DNA of 64,000 bases from Pedobacter indicus (GTDB lineage: Bacteria > Bacteroidota > Bacteroidia > Sphingobacteriales > Sphingobacteriaceae), in NCBI RefSeq assembly GCF_003449035.1, contig NZ_QRGB01000001.1, positions 2,170,001-2,234,000 on the forward strand, given 5' to 3'. The notes under the pieces were generated by a model. The model ran no database searches. It was not told the DNA's origin and was given only the letters and a program-made list of their open reading frames with translations. Position numbers and translations under genes: made by a program. Numbering within the stretch: the stretch's first letter is position 1; the number at the start of each line of letters is the position of its first letter. Shown piece after piece: positions 27,391-37,380 of the stretch.

Positions 27391-29379
27391 ATGCAGATTA
27401 CTAGAAAAGACATGATTAAAAAAATATCAATACATTATATATTGTCGGTACTAGCTTTCTTGATGATTGCTAATGTGCCGCTTTTTGCACAGGAAACTCC
27501 GTCCGAAGAGGACTTTTATAAGATACTTAAGGTGCCTGCTCCGGAAGGCGTTCTGCTTGAGGTTGGCGGACTGACTACAATGCCAAACGGTAATTTGGCC
27601 GTATCTACTCGTCGTGGCGATGTGTACATCGTTGAAAACCCAACGAGCAACAAACCTTATTTCAGAAAATTTGCTTCCGGATTACATGAGATTCTTGGTC
27701 TAGCCTACAAAGACGGTGCACTTTATTGTGCACAACGTGGTGAATTAACGAAATTAATCGATACTGATTTGGATGGCAAAGCAGATGTATATGAAACTAT
27801 CTACGCTTGGCCTATTTCAGGACACTATCATGAATATAGCTTTGGACCGAAAATCGCTCCTGATGGCTCATTTTTTGTGACTGCTAATGTAGCTTTCGGT
27901 GATGAAGAATGGTGGAGAGGAGAGAGCCGCGTTCCATGGAGAGGGTGGACTATGCAGATCTTTGAAGATGGTACCATGAAGCCTTGGGCTACGGGTATGC
28001 GTTCTCCTGCCGGTCCCGGATTCTTATATGACGAATTGTTTTACACTGAGAACCAAGGTGACTGGATAGGTTCTGGTGGTTTATGGTATCTGCCAAAAGG
28101 AGCGTTTACAGGTCACGCCGCTGGTTTGGTGTGGACGGATCTTCCGAATTCCCCGCTTAAAGTGAAACAGGAGGATCTTTTCAGCCAGGTTGACGAGAGA
28201 AGGACTAGAAACGCTGAAGGTCGGGCGGTTAAACCGGAGAACATTATTCATGAAACTGATTTTAAAACCATGGCTGATGTAAAGGAACATATTCCTGAGC
28301 TACAATTGCCAGCAGTTTGGTTGCCACATGGTATTTTGGGTATATCTACCTCTGAACCTGTTGTTATTCCTGAAGGTCATTTTGGGCCGTTCGAAGGACA
28401 GGTATTGGTCGGTGACCAGGGCATGAGTATGATCAACCGTATATTCCTGGAAAAAGTGAATGGTGAATATCAGGGAGCTGCCATTGCATTCCGTAGTGGT
28501 TTCCGTTCGGGTGTCCTCCGCATGGCTTGGGCTGAAGACGGATCTCTGTTTGTAGGGGAAACCAACCGTGGTTGGGGATCTGCCGGTGATGCCAATGAAG
28601 GACTTCAGCGCTTGGTATATGATGTTGAAGAGATGCCATTTGAAATGAAAGCTGTACGCGCGATGCCAGATGGGTTTGAAATTGAATTTACATTGCCTGT
28701 AGATGCTAAATCAGCGGAAGATATTGCTTCGTATACCTTGGAAACGCATACTTATAAATATAATTCTGTTTACGGTAGCCCACCAGTAAATCAGGAAACC
28801 CCTAAGATTAAAGGTGTTAAATTATCTGATGATGGTATGCGTGTGCGCGTTGTAACAGATGGTTTGAAGAAACATTACGTTCATACGCTTCGGTTAGATG
28901 GTGTTCGTTCTAAAGATCGCTTCTATTCGTTGGTTCATCCGACCGCTTATTACACCCTGCATAACATCCCTTCAGGAAATAAGCTGGCCATGAGCGAACT
29001 GTCGACTAAAGACTCGTCAATACCTCCGTTAGTTGAGAAAAAAGCAGAACCAAAAGCAACAACACCTAGCAAAGCCAAGACTGCATCGACCGGCACACCG
29101 GCAAAACAAGTAGTAGCAAAAGCACCTACTTATAATGAGGTGAAAGGTTTGTTAAGTCGTCACACTTGTATTGCTTGCCACAATCCGGATAAAAAACAGG
29201 TTGGACCAGCGTATAAAGAGATTGCAAAGCGCAATTACACAGTTGATGAATTGGTGAAATTGATTATCACACCAAAACCCTCGAACTGGCCTGAATACGC
29301 TACCGAAATGCCACCGATGTCGCATGTTCCAAAAGCAGATATTGAAAAGATCGCTGCTTGGATTGTATCATTAAAATAA
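27391..29379 (+). CDS. Sugar-dehydrogenase-like beta-propeller fused to cytochrome c
   Basis: A 662-residue exported protein. ATG 27391 is 4 bp after the DUF1080 stop; ATG 27412 (MIKKISIHYIL) would give a tidier signal peptide cut near LFAQ. Residues about 40-420 resemble a soluble quinoprotein-type six-bladed propeller (GGLTTMPNGNLAVSTRRGDVY, GLAYKDGALYCAQRGELTKL, ATGMRSPAGPGFL, GVLRMAWAEDGSLFVGETNRG). A Pro/Ala/Lys-rich linker (about 545-585) leads to a class I cytochrome c domain with heme motif C593-I-A-C596-H597 and a likely Met ligand at 640 or 643. The pairing suggests oxidation of a sugar with electrons passed to the heme. Bound cofactor is not proven from sequence. A strong terminator follows. 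Confidence 0.86.
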   Translation: MQITRKDMIKKISIHYILSVLAFLMIANVPLFAQETPSEEDFYKILKVPAPEGVLLEVGGLTTMPNGNLAVSTRRGDVYIVENPTSNKPYFRKFASGLHEILGLAYKDGALYCAQRGELTKLIDTDLDGKADVYETIYAWPISGHYHEYSFGPKIAPDGSFFVTANVAFGDEEWWRGESRVPWRGWTMQIFEDGTMKPWATGMRSPAGPGFLYDELFYTENQGDWIGSGGLWYLPKGAFTGHAAGLVWTDLPNSPLKVKQEDLFSQVDERRTRNAEGRAVKPENIIHETDFKTMADVKEHIPELQLPAVWLPHGILGISTSEPVVIPEGHFGPFEGQVLVGDQGMSMINRIFLEKVNGEYQGAAIAFRSGFRSGVLRMAWAEDGSLFVGETNRGWGSAGDANEGLQRLVYDVEEMPFEMKAVRAMPDGFEIEFTLPVDAKSAEDIASYTLETHTYKYNSVYGSPPVNQETPKIKGVKLSDDGMRVRVVTDGLKKHYVHTLRLDGVRSKDRFYSLVHPTAYYTLHNIPSGNKLAMSELSTKDSSIPPLVEKKAEPKATTPSKAKTASTGTPAKQVVAKAPTYNEVKGLLSRHTCIACHNPDKKQVGPAYKEIAKRNYTVDELVKLIITPKPSNWPEYATEMPPMSHVPKADIEKIAAWIVSLK

Positions 29380-29434
29380 GACGATACAACCTGACATTTA
29401 ATCAGGATTTGACTAAAAGGTCTTGATCCTGATC

Positions 29435-29475
29435 AAAACAAAACCCCGATGCAGCGCGCATCGGGGTTTTGTTTT
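29435..29475. terminator. Bidirectional rho-independent terminator between convergent operons
   Basis: An 18-bp perfect stem (AAAACAAAACCCCGATGC at 29435-29452, complement at 29458-29475) with a 5-nt loop. T-rich and A-rich flanks on both sides let it stop the cytochrome gene on the plus strand and the SusD gene on the minus strand. Confidence 0.92.
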
Positions 29476-29517
29476 GAAAGAACAGAAACAGATCCTTCGT
29501 AGTTCGGGTTTTATTCC

Positions 29518-31275
29518 TTAGTAGTTTGGATTTTGTTCTATGTTCTCATTTTTCCGTATTTCACCGATTGGAATGGGGATAAAATACATTTTCTCAGGGA
29601 AGCTACGATCCTGAATATTGTCAACAGTGTAACTATAGACCAGTGTCTTACGATCGGGTTGTAATTTTCCATAGATCACAATTCCCTGAGCAGGTTTGCT
29701 GAAATCCTCTTTCGCGGTCATCCAGCGTCTAGCATCAAAAAACCGATGCCCTTCATAAGCCAGTTCTACACGTCTCTCGTACCGGTATAAATTCTCGAGT
29801 GCCTGACCAGAGGCATTATCAACAGACGAACCAGGCATACCCGCACGCTCGCGAACCATTTTCAGATATTTCTTTGCTTCAGCTTCTTCACCTAACTCGA
29901 TACAAGCTTCTGCATAGTTGAGCAACACTTCAGCATATCGGAAAAATATCCAGTCCTGGTCTCCACGGATAAATTGAGCATTGAGTGTGATGTCCATGAA
30001 TTTCCGAAGATAATAACCGCTATAAGTTCCGTTCCAACTCTCGATCGGTGAGTTACGAGTATCTAGTCCCCAGCGGGTTTGTACGCTGCTACCATTCCAA
30101 TATTCATACTGAGCGGTTTGGATTACCCCAACAGGGTCTAGCCCGATTCCATTGTCACCTCTTTGTTTCCAAGGCGCTCCGTTATAAAGAATGGTCGCAG
30201 CGAAACGTGGATCTCGGTTCTCATACGGAGCAATTTTATGCGCGTTATTTGTCCAGCTAAATGGCGACCCATCGTTCATTTGATAAACGTCAACCATGTT
30301 TTGAAGAGGGACATTACCGCCCCAGTTATTATACCCATTTGGCCCATTGTATAAATCGTGCGACGTGCCCAATAATTCTCTGTCAAAAAGTTTTGCAAAG
30401 ATGGTTTCTTCACTTGTTTTATCTAAGAAGATATTGGTGTAATTTTCGGTCGGATCTTCACTTTTGTTGTACAGCGAATACAAATTGGTTTCGATGATAT
30501 CATAGGCTGCGTCTTTCGCTGCTCGCCACCGTTCTACTTGGCTACCGCTTGTATAGCCAACCAATTCATTGCTGTTTCCCGGTTTGTTGTACAGGTCACT
30601 AGCAGCATAAAGCAATACACGTGATTTGAGCGCACGGGCGGCAGATTTATTAACAACACCTCGTGTTGTTTCATCATTTGTCATCTCGATTGCTTTGTCA
30701 CATTCTGCCACGATAAAGTTCACTGTTTCCTCATACGAGTTTCTACTTACCGACTGGATAGCTTCTTCATCATCCAGACCAAAGGTCTCCGTAATCAGCG
30801 GAACCCCTCCATACATCCGAAGAAGCATAAAATAGTTATAAGCTCTCATAAAATGAACTTCCCCCGTTAACTGTTGTTTGTCATTTTCATCAGTAAACGG
30901 TACTTCGTCGATATTTTCGAAATACATGTTCGTGTTGCGTATCACACCATAGAATTTACCCCAATTGGCAAAATCCCACACAGCGCCGTGCTCATCTGGA
31001 CTAATGTTGCCTTGTAGTACACGGGAAGTATTGTAGTCGTGAATAAACCTGGACTCATCCGTCAGGGAAGAGATCATCACTTCTGCAAAACCATGATCCA
31101 TCTCTTCGTACATACGTGCTACAAAGGCCTTTGTAAGGTTCGGATCGGTCCATACATCAAGTTCGGATATCTCCGTTAAGGGCTTGCGGTCTAAAAAGTC
31201 TTTTTGACATGCGCTAAAACTTGCTGATAGAGCAAGAGCCAGAGCGCCGATCAATATATTATCTATTTTTTTCAT
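29518..31275 (-). CDS. SusD/RagB family lipoprotein
   Basis: A 585-residue lipoprotein, lipobox SFSAC (Cys23), partner of the SusC gene that ends 11 bp upstream of it. SusD motifs: FLDRKPLTEISELDVW after the Cys, VHFMRAYNYFMLLRMYGGVPLI in the TPR region, AEVLLNYAEACIELGEEAE, YERRVELAYEGHRFFDARRW, and the end FIPIPIGEIRKNENIEQNPNY. At 585 residues it is on the large side for the family. No CAZyme or other enzyme is encoded with it, so the ligand is unknown. It is the last gene of its operon, facing the shared terminator. Confidence 0.94.
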   Translation of the reverse strand: MKKIDNILIGALALALSASFSACQKDFLDRKPLTEISELDVWTDPNLTKAFVARMYEEMDHGFAEVMISSLTDESRFIHDYNTSRVLQGNISPDEHGAVWDFANWGKFYGVIRNTNMYFENIDEVPFTDENDKQQLTGEVHFMRAYNYFMLLRMYGGVPLITETFGLDDEEAIQSVSRNSYEETVNFIVAECDKAIEMTNDETTRGVVNKSAARALKSRVLLYAASDLYNKPGNSNELVGYTSGSQVERWRAAKDAAYDIIETNLYSLYNKSEDPTENYTNIFLDKTSEETIFAKLFDRELLGTSHDLYNGPNGYNNWGGNVPLQNMVDVYQMNDGSPFSWTNNAHKIAPYENRDPRFAATILYNGAPWKQRGDNGIGLDPVGVIQTAQYEYWNGSSVQTRWGLDTRNSPIESWNGTYSGYYLRKFMDITLNAQFIRGDQDWIFFRYAEVLLNYAEACIELGEEAEAKKYLKMVRERAGMPGSSVDNASGQALENLYRYERRVELAYEGHRFFDARRWMTAKEDFSKPAQGIVIYGKLQPDRKTLVYSYTVDNIQDRSFPEKMYFIPIPIGEIRKNENIEQNPNY

Positions 31276-31286
31276 CGTACGTTTAA

Positions 31287-34200
31287 TTAAAAGGTTACAC
31301 TTACACCAATATTATAAATTTTGGTTTGTGGATAATATTGTCCAGATCCACTAGGAATCTCAGGGTCGAAGAAATCGACTTTTGAGAAAGTCAACAGATT
31401 CTGGCCGCTGGCGAAAAATCGAAGTGAGCTGATCGATACCTTTTGGGTTAGATCTTGTGGAAGCGTATAACCCAGTTCGATCGTTTTTAAGCGTAAGAAA
31501 TCTGTTTTCCACCACCAAAACGTATTTTCACGGTTTACCCAATATTCCCGGTTCCGGTCATAGGTTCTCGGCCACGATGCATCAATATTATCTTCTGTCC
31601 ACCGATCTTCCACAAAGGCAACTGGGAAGTTACCGATTAAGCCAGATTCAGTTCTTACGTATTGTCTTGCTCCGGCTGAACCTTGCATTAATAGTGTTAA
31701 GTCAAAATCCTTATAAACGGCGGCGAGGTTGAAGCCGAATATCCAACGCGGATACTGTGTGTAGTCATAACGCATCCGATCTAGGTCATCGATCTGACCA
31801 TCCTCATTGATATCCTTAAAAATGATATCTCCTGGTCGTGCTCCCGAAATATGAGGGTAGGAGTCCACATGCGCCTGATCACGGAATATACCGATCGATT
31901 CATAATATAGCGGAGCGTCAAATGTTTTCCCAGTTGATCGTTGATAATCCGGTGCACCGGGGGTCTCATCCCAATAGGTCAGTTTATTACGGGCATACAT
32001 AGCATTGGCAGAGACATTAAGGTAAAGATCTCCAAAAGTATTACGGTGTGTAATTACACCCTCTATACCTTGGTTGGTCGATTCACCTATATTCTCATCC
32101 GGTAAGCTAAACCCGACATACAATGGCATCGAAGCAGAACGCTGGGTCAGGATGTTCGAACGGTTATTCATAAACCAGTCGGCCTCCAAGGCCCATTTTC
32201 CTTCGTTTAATTCCAATTCGATCCCCACATTGTAATTGTCAGAGAGCTCCCATGCGATGTTGGGGTTTGGGGTTCGCGTCTGCATAATTGAGCGGATTAG
32301 CTCGTCGCCCATAATTATTCCGGGTAACATGTTCCCGTCCGAATCCATAAACGCAAAAGTGCTCAAATACTGAAAGTTTGGTACCAGGTCACTACCCAGG
32401 CGTCCGTAAGAACCTCTTAGTTTGAAATGATTGATTGCTGGGATATTATCTTTCCAGAAGTCTTCCGAGGAGATTACCCAACCTATGCCGACACCGGGGA
32501 AGAAGCCAAAACGGTTGTCTTTCGGAAAGCGCTGTGACCCATCAACCCGCCAGTTAAAATCAAGCAGGTACTTTTCAGCAAAGTTATAGGAAACCCGGCC
32601 AAAGATATTCCGACGAGCATATTCATATCCCGATCCCGTAATAGACCTTTCCAGGTCACCGCCTGCAAACATTTGATCAATGGCAGATGAGATGAAGTAT
32701 TTACGTTGGCCCTCAAAATCATCACCAATATTTTCGATCTGTTCAACGGCTACAAAGGTGTTCAGGTTGTGATCGCCGAAAGAGCGTTCAAAAATTGCAC
32801 GCGCATTGATGGTAATGTATTGATCTTGATAATAGCGTTCGAACAGTTCAGGTTGCGATACACCGCGCTCAGATCCGCTTAGAATGGGTTCTCCATTTTC
32901 ATCAAACCCATCAAGTGTATACAACATCCAGGGTTTCGTCCATCTCTTCTGAAAGTTGAGCATCTCATCAACACCAAAGTTTGCATCAAGTGATAGTCCT
33001 TCAACGCCTGGTATTCTAAAAGTTGCGCCTAGGGTTCCATTCAGTACCCAGCGTTTATGATTGTCATAACCGATTTCATTGGTGGCAGTAACAACAGGGT
33101 TGTCTCCAAATTCAATATCCGGTCCCGGTAAGCCGTTTGGCCAAACCGCTGCTTCAGTGGGTCTTCCCCGCATCGCTGCCCGGAAAATAGAACCGGCACT
33201 TCTCGGAGGGAAATTCCGGTCTTCCAAGCGACCAGCGAGATCCAGTTTAAAATCCAGATACTCGCCGACATTCGCGTCAAGGTTAATCCGCGCATTATGC
33301 TGTTTGTAGTTGGTTGCGCTGTTTTTGTAAATCCCATCTTGAAAAAGTGTACCTAAAGAAGCAAAATAACGCATCTTTTCCGTACCGCCTCGAATTGATA
33401 GAGAATGTTTGTTTTGCAACGAATTATTGGCAACAACAGCATCTAGCCAATCGGTGTTTGGATAACGCCAGGGATCGTCCCCATTTCTGAAATGCTCGAT
33501 ATCCTCATCTGTCCACTTTAATGCATCGCCACCGTAAGCGAGAATTTCATTTTCAAGTTGCGCGTATAAGGCTGCATCGGCCATTTCGGGTAATTTGGTT
33601 GGCGCCACAAAACCTTGATTGAAATTATAATTGATTCTTGGTTCGCCGGTGATGCCTCGCTTTGTCGTGATCACAATAACACCATTTGCTGAGCGAGACC
33701 CGTAAATAGCAGCCTGTGCATCCTTTAAAACAGAAACGCTCTCAATTTCATTCGGATCTAACCGCCCCATGCCACCTCGGTCCGGTATGCCGTCTATAAC
33801 GATAAGCGGCCCGGAGTTATCAGAGTTAAGTGTATTTCTACCACGAATCAGGATATTCGATCCGTCATAACCCGGCTCACCACTTTGGTTTAAGCCCATC
33901 ACACCGGGAATCCGTCCCGCCAAGGTGTTTTCAATATTCACCACAGGCGCTTGTTTTAGATCCTCACCTTTGACTTGTGAGATAGCTCCTGTTTTGGTTG
34001 CTTTTTTCTGCACACCGTAGCCGACTACCACAACTTCGTCCAGGTCTGAAGCGGTTGGCGTCAGCACAACATTAATTGTTTCCCGGTTATTCACTGCTTC
34101 TTCATGGGGTTCCATACCGACCATGCTGAATACGAGGGTGGCGTCGCCGGGGACATTCAGTAATTGGTAATTTCCATCTGTATCGGTACTGACTCCTTCT

Positions 34201-34421
34201 GTTGTACCTTTAATGTTGACGGTAACCCCTGGTAACCCCTCTGGGTCGTCAGGCGTTGTCACTTTCCCAGTAACAGCCTTCTGTTGTAAGCCAATGGGGT
34301 TAAAGGCTTTGTCTGGAAGTTTTACCTTGGGGTAAACTTCGTTTGTTTGCTGCAGGAACAGCAAACACAAACCCACATATTTTGCATGCAGGATTGTTGA
34401 TTTCAATCGTAATTTGATCAT
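31287..34421 (-). CDS. SusC-like TonB-dependent receptor
   Basis: A 1044-residue outer-membrane transporter. N-terminal export signal about residues 1-25, then a carboxypeptidase-regulatory-like domain (VTGKVTTPDDPEGLPGVTV, about 50-130), a TonB-box-like DLDEVVVVGYG, the plug (VVNIENTLAGRIPGVMGLNQ, LIVIDGIPDRGG, SVLKDAQAAIYGSRSANG) and the barrel, ending KIYNIGVSVTF. It forms an importer with the SusD gene 11 bp downstream. The upstream gap to the siderophore-receptor terminator holds a CRE/LacI-like site at 34656-34669 but no convincing promoter consensus. Substrate unknown. Confidence 0.94.
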   Translation of the reverse strand: MIKLRLKSTILHAKYVGLCLLFLQQTNEVYPKVKLPDKAFNPIGLQQKAVTGKVTTPDDPEGLPGVTVNIKGTTEGVSTDTDGNYQLLNVPGDATLVFSMVGMEPHEEAVNNRETINVVLTPTASDLDEVVVVGYGVQKKATKTGAISQVKGEDLKQAPVVNIENTLAGRIPGVMGLNQSGEPGYDGSNILIRGRNTLNSDNSGPLIVIDGIPDRGGMGRLDPNEIESVSVLKDAQAAIYGSRSANGVIVITTKRGITGEPRINYNFNQGFVAPTKLPEMADAALYAQLENEILAYGGDALKWTDEDIEHFRNGDDPWRYPNTDWLDAVVANNSLQNKHSLSIRGGTEKMRYFASLGTLFQDGIYKNSATNYKQHNARINLDANVGEYLDFKLDLAGRLEDRNFPPRSAGSIFRAAMRGRPTEAAVWPNGLPGPDIEFGDNPVVTATNEIGYDNHKRWVLNGTLGATFRIPGVEGLSLDANFGVDEMLNFQKRWTKPWMLYTLDGFDENGEPILSGSERGVSQPELFERYYQDQYITINARAIFERSFGDHNLNTFVAVEQIENIGDDFEGQRKYFISSAIDQMFAGGDLERSITGSGYEYARRNIFGRVSYNFAEKYLLDFNWRVDGSQRFPKDNRFGFFPGVGIGWVISSEDFWKDNIPAINHFKLRGSYGRLGSDLVPNFQYLSTFAFMDSDGNMLPGIIMGDELIRSIMQTRTPNPNIAWELSDNYNVGIELELNEGKWALEADWFMNNRSNILTQRSASMPLYVGFSLPDENIGESTNQGIEGVITHRNTFGDLYLNVSANAMYARNKLTYWDETPGAPDYQRSTGKTFDAPLYYESIGIFRDQAHVDSYPHISGARPGDIIFKDINEDGQIDDLDRMRYDYTQYPRWIFGFNLAAVYKDFDLTLLMQGSAGARQYVRTESGLIGNFPVAFVEDRWTEDNIDASWPRTYDRNREYWVNRENTFWWWKTDFLRLKTIELGYTLPQDLTQKVSISSLRFFASGQNLLTFSKVDFFDPEIPSGSGQYYPQTKIYNIGVSVTF

Positions 34422-34720
34422 TTGGTTAATGGTTTAGAAATTAGACAATAGAATTCCTTTTCAATAAAATTGAAGTATAGTTTGCTCTGGAAGAAAAAGA
34501 ATTATTGAATTATAATTCAGGTTTTTAGTCTCTGGGTGTCTTCGTCAGACCGATTAGGTTAAAGTAAAATGTTTTTTCATAATTTTTAGTTTGTTGAACA
34601 ATTAAGTTAATTAAGTGTGACTTTAAAAACGAATCTAGCTAAAAAAATAATTGAGTGCAAACGTTTCCATTAAATTTTTAAAATATGGTAATGGAGTAGC
34701 ACGTGTTGAAAAGTCCAAAC
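34422..34720. other. Upstream region of the minus-strand SusC/SusD operon
   Basis: About 300 bp of AT-rich, apparently non-coding DNA between SusC and the terminator of the siderophore receptor. Apart from the palindrome-like site at 34656-34669 I see no promoter matching the TTTG-N19-TAnnTTTG pattern and no repeat. Confidence 0.4.
34656..34669. promoter_or_regulatory. LacI/CRE-like operator upstream of SusC/SusD
   Basis: TGCAAACGTTTCCA has the form TGnAAACGnTnnCA, the general shape of sites bound by LacI/GalR-family regulators, with AAACGTTT as its palindromic core. It lies 235 bp upstream of the SusC start codon, so a direct operator role is plausible but unproven. Confidence 0.35.
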
Positions 34721-34755
34721 TTAAAAAAAGCCCAGACTGAATTTTGTCTGGGCTT
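34721..34755 (-). terminator. Rho-independent terminator of the siderophore receptor gene
   Basis: Read on the minus strand, AAGCCCAGAC and its complement GTCTGGGCTT (34746-34755 and 34728-34737) form a 10-bp stem with an 8-nt loop, followed by a run of seven T. It lies 44 bp after the receptor stop codon. Confidence 0.88.
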
Positions 34756-34798
34756 AAGAATGAAAAAAGACGTACTGTGTTGTATTTTGCTGAAGACT

Positions 34799-37318
34799 TT
34801 AAAATTTATAAGAAAGGCTTGCCACCATATGGCGGGTTGATTGTGGGTTAGCCGTCGTGTAACCAATCCAGTAATGTTCATTGGTTAGGTTATCTACTTT
34901 GATACCTACCCGTATTTTTGGAAAATCGTAAAAGGCAGAAGCATTGAATACCGTATAAGAGGGGAGGAGGAATATGCCGTTGGACACACTGTTCATGATT
35001 TTGTTTTCACTGGCATAATTTCCACCAAATCCTACACCGAGTCCTTTAGCAATAGTTGCTGGAAAGCGGTAGCTTATCCACAGATTACCAAGATAAGGCG
35101 AAGAGGCTGTTGTAGGTCGGCGTCCCAGAACATCGGCGTCTGCTTTTTCAAACTCCGAATCATTGTATGAAAATCCAGCTACAATATTGAGCCCTTCAAG
35201 CGGACTGGCAATGACATCGATTTCAAAACCCTTACTTCGTTGTGATCCATCCTGCACTTCGGTAGAAAGTCCTGCCGCTTCAGGGTTGGGGTCTGGCCTC
35301 AGCACATTCTCTACCAATATATCGTAATAGCTTAAGGAAGTTGTTAGTTTTCCGTCAAGCAAATCAAGTTTTACTCCACCTTCGATCTGGTTGGCATGTT
35401 CCAGGTCGGCAGCTTTCTGGGTGACTTTTTCAGGCACGTTGGCATCGTATGCCGTATAAAAGCCTTTGTTGGTAAAACTATTTTGGTAATTTGCGAATAG
35501 AGAAATGCGGTCAAGAACAGGCTGGTAGACGATACCAAACTTTGGTGAAAGCGCATTTTGATTGTAACCAGCGAAGTCTTCACCTTCAGTACCGGCCGCA
35601 TTTTCAAACCGGTCCAAACGTAAAGCAGCTAATACACTTAAGTTATCCGTAATATTGAGAACATCGGAGATAAAAGCGCTGTAAGTTTTCGACTTCTTCT
35701 TTACCGGCCAGGTGAAATCAATCTCATCTTTCTCATATTTAGCAGATTGGTTTGTACCGTTAAAGTCCCCATAATCGTAATCCGGATCGTTTAGCGGGAC
35801 GGTGTCATAAACGCTTCCGTAAAATGTTTCATCAATATTTGTAGCATAGTAATCAAGTCCGAGAACTACACGATTGCGCATATTGCCGAATTGGAAGTCG
35901 CCCGTAAATAGCTGTTGGATTTCAAAGCTGCGATCTTTGCTATCTATGGTCGACTGGTCAGCCCGTACAAGGTAGTTAGCCTGCCCGGCATCTGCGTCAT
36001 TTCCTGTTACCAAGTTGTCTGGCATCAGATAGAAATAAGCACCGAAACCGTCGGAAGAGTTGGTTGTAGCTGTCAAGTTGGTCGACGATGTAATCGATTC
36101 AGAAATTTTGTAATTCACTTGACCAAATAAATTGGTATTTCTTGATTTTTGTGTCAACCCTTCACCCATATATGACTTTTCATAATCCAAATTCATGTCG
36201 GCTGCGTTATGAATACCAAGGGCTTCTGATGGGAAATAGAAGAAAATCATTTGTTTCCCGGTACCCTTAACCGAGAATAATTCGGCATCCAGATTAACCG
36301 TCAGCCGGTCGTTCGGTTTGTAAGTCAAACTCGGGGCTACAGCAATGCTTTTGTCAAACCCTATTTCCTGAAACGTGCCTTGATAATTATAAGCTGTGTT
36401 TAACCGGAACAGTAAGGAGTTATCAGCAGTCACCGGTGTATTGATATCTGCGCTAAAGCGATGGAAATCTTGCGTACCTCCGGCAGCCGTTAGTTCCGCA
36501 CTGAAAGTTTCAAAAGGTTTTTTTGTTACCCGGTTAATCGCTCCCCCGTAGGAAGTTAGTGAGCTGCCAAATAAGGTGGCTGAAGGGCCTTTTATTACTT
36601 CGATTTTCTCAATATTGACTGCGTCGATCGAGCTGGTAACTTTTCCTGCAATACCATTTCTCAATAAGCCTTGGGTGATAAAACCTCGAGTGTTATAGTA
36701 GCTTCCACCATCGCCGGCTCTACCCGTTGCTTCCCACATTTTTTGGATTCCGGGAGCATTGCGCATCGCATCGTCTACTGAATAGACCAATTGATCAGCC
36801 AATAGTTCTTTGCCAATTGAGTTGTACACTTGCGGGTTTTCTATATTCAGCAAGGGCATCTTCGCTACAAAGTCACTTTCTTTTCTGGCGAAACGATTCT
36901 GAGAACCGGTAATGACTACTTCGTTAAGCGATTGGGTAGTCTTATTTAGCTGTAGGTTCAGTTCGGTATTGCGACCACCCCGGACTATAACGTTTTGCTT
37001 AGACGCTGCGTAGCCCAGACCAGAAGCGGTGATCGTATAATTTCCGGGCGGAATATTCTTCAGCTCAAAGCGACCGTGTTCATCACTGGTTATCTTCAGG
37101 GATAATTCATCCAGATTTAAGCTGATCCCAACAAGAGGTTCGTCGTTTTCAGAAAGTATCAATCCGGATATAGATCCAGGACGTTGCGATTCGTCTTCTG
37201 CATGTTGTGCTTCGATTTCGCTCGCAGCCGACGGACCAGAGAGTTGTGCGTGCGATGGGTTATACAGCAAACACAAAGAAAGTAAGGCACTACAGCCCAA
37301 TATAGTAGATGATCTCAT
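34799..37318 (-). CDS. TonB-dependent siderophore receptor with CarboxypepD-type N-terminal domain
   Basis: An 839-residue outer-membrane receptor of the FhuA/FecA class, not SusC. Signal peptide to about residue 24 (PSHAQ). A carboxypeptidase-regulatory-like domain (GSISGLILSENDEPLVGISL, about 47-125), then a TonB-box-like SLNEVVITGS, and a plug with DAMRNAPGIQKMW, VNIEKIEVIKGPSATLFGSS and YGGAINRVTKKPFE, the usual ferric-siderophore receptor order. The barrel ends QSTRHMVASLSYKF. PepSY-type genes for reductive iron handling lie just upstream on the same strand, supporting ferric-siderophore uptake. It appears to have its own activator-dependent promoter with 21-bp direct repeats (37354-37429). 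The particular siderophore is not predictable. Confidence 0.92.
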   Translation of the reverse strand: MRSSTILGCSALLSLCLLYNPSHAQLSGPSAASEIEAQHAEDESQRPGSISGLILSENDEPLVGISLNLDELSLKITSDEHGRFELKNIPPGNYTITASGLGYAASKQNVIVRGGRNTELNLQLNKTTQSLNEVVITGSQNRFARKESDFVAKMPLLNIENPQVYNSIGKELLADQLVYSVDDAMRNAPGIQKMWEATGRAGDGGSYYNTRGFITQGLLRNGIAGKVTSSIDAVNIEKIEVIKGPSATLFGSSLTSYGGAINRVTKKPFETFSAELTAAGGTQDFHRFSADINTPVTADNSLLFRLNTAYNYQGTFQEIGFDKSIAVAPSLTYKPNDRLTVNLDAELFSVKGTGKQMIFFYFPSEALGIHNAADMNLDYEKSYMGEGLTQKSRNTNLFGQVNYKISESITSSTNLTATTNSSDGFGAYFYLMPDNLVTGNDADAGQANYLVRADQSTIDSKDRSFEIQQLFTGDFQFGNMRNRVVLGLDYYATNIDETFYGSVYDTVPLNDPDYDYGDFNGTNQSAKYEKDEIDFTWPVKKKSKTYSAFISDVLNITDNLSVLAALRLDRFENAAGTEGEDFAGYNQNALSPKFGIVYQPVLDRISLFANYQNSFTNKGFYTAYDANVPEKVTQKAADLEHANQIEGGVKLDLLDGKLTTSLSYYDILVENVLRPDPNPEAAGLSTEVQDGSQRSKGFEIDVIASPLEGLNIVAGFSYNDSEFEKADADVLGRRPTTASSPYLGNLWISYRFPATIAKGLGVGFGGNYASENKIMNSVSNGIFLLPSYTVFNASAFYDFPKIRVGIKVDNLTNEHYWIGYTTANPQSTRHMVASLSYKF

Positions 37319-37353
37319 TATTTATATTATTTAGAATGATTATAAACTGAATG

Positions 37354-37361
37354 CAAAAATA
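37354..37361 (-). promoter_or_regulatory. -7 element of the siderophore receptor promoter
   Basis: On the minus strand TATTTTTG fits TAnnTTTG, 35 bp before the start codon at 37318. No TTTG is found at the -33 position; that slot is taken by the third, partial copy of a 21-bp direct repeat, as expected for a promoter that needs an activator. Confidence 0.5.
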
Positions 37362-37380
37362 TAGTATAGCATGGATAAAA

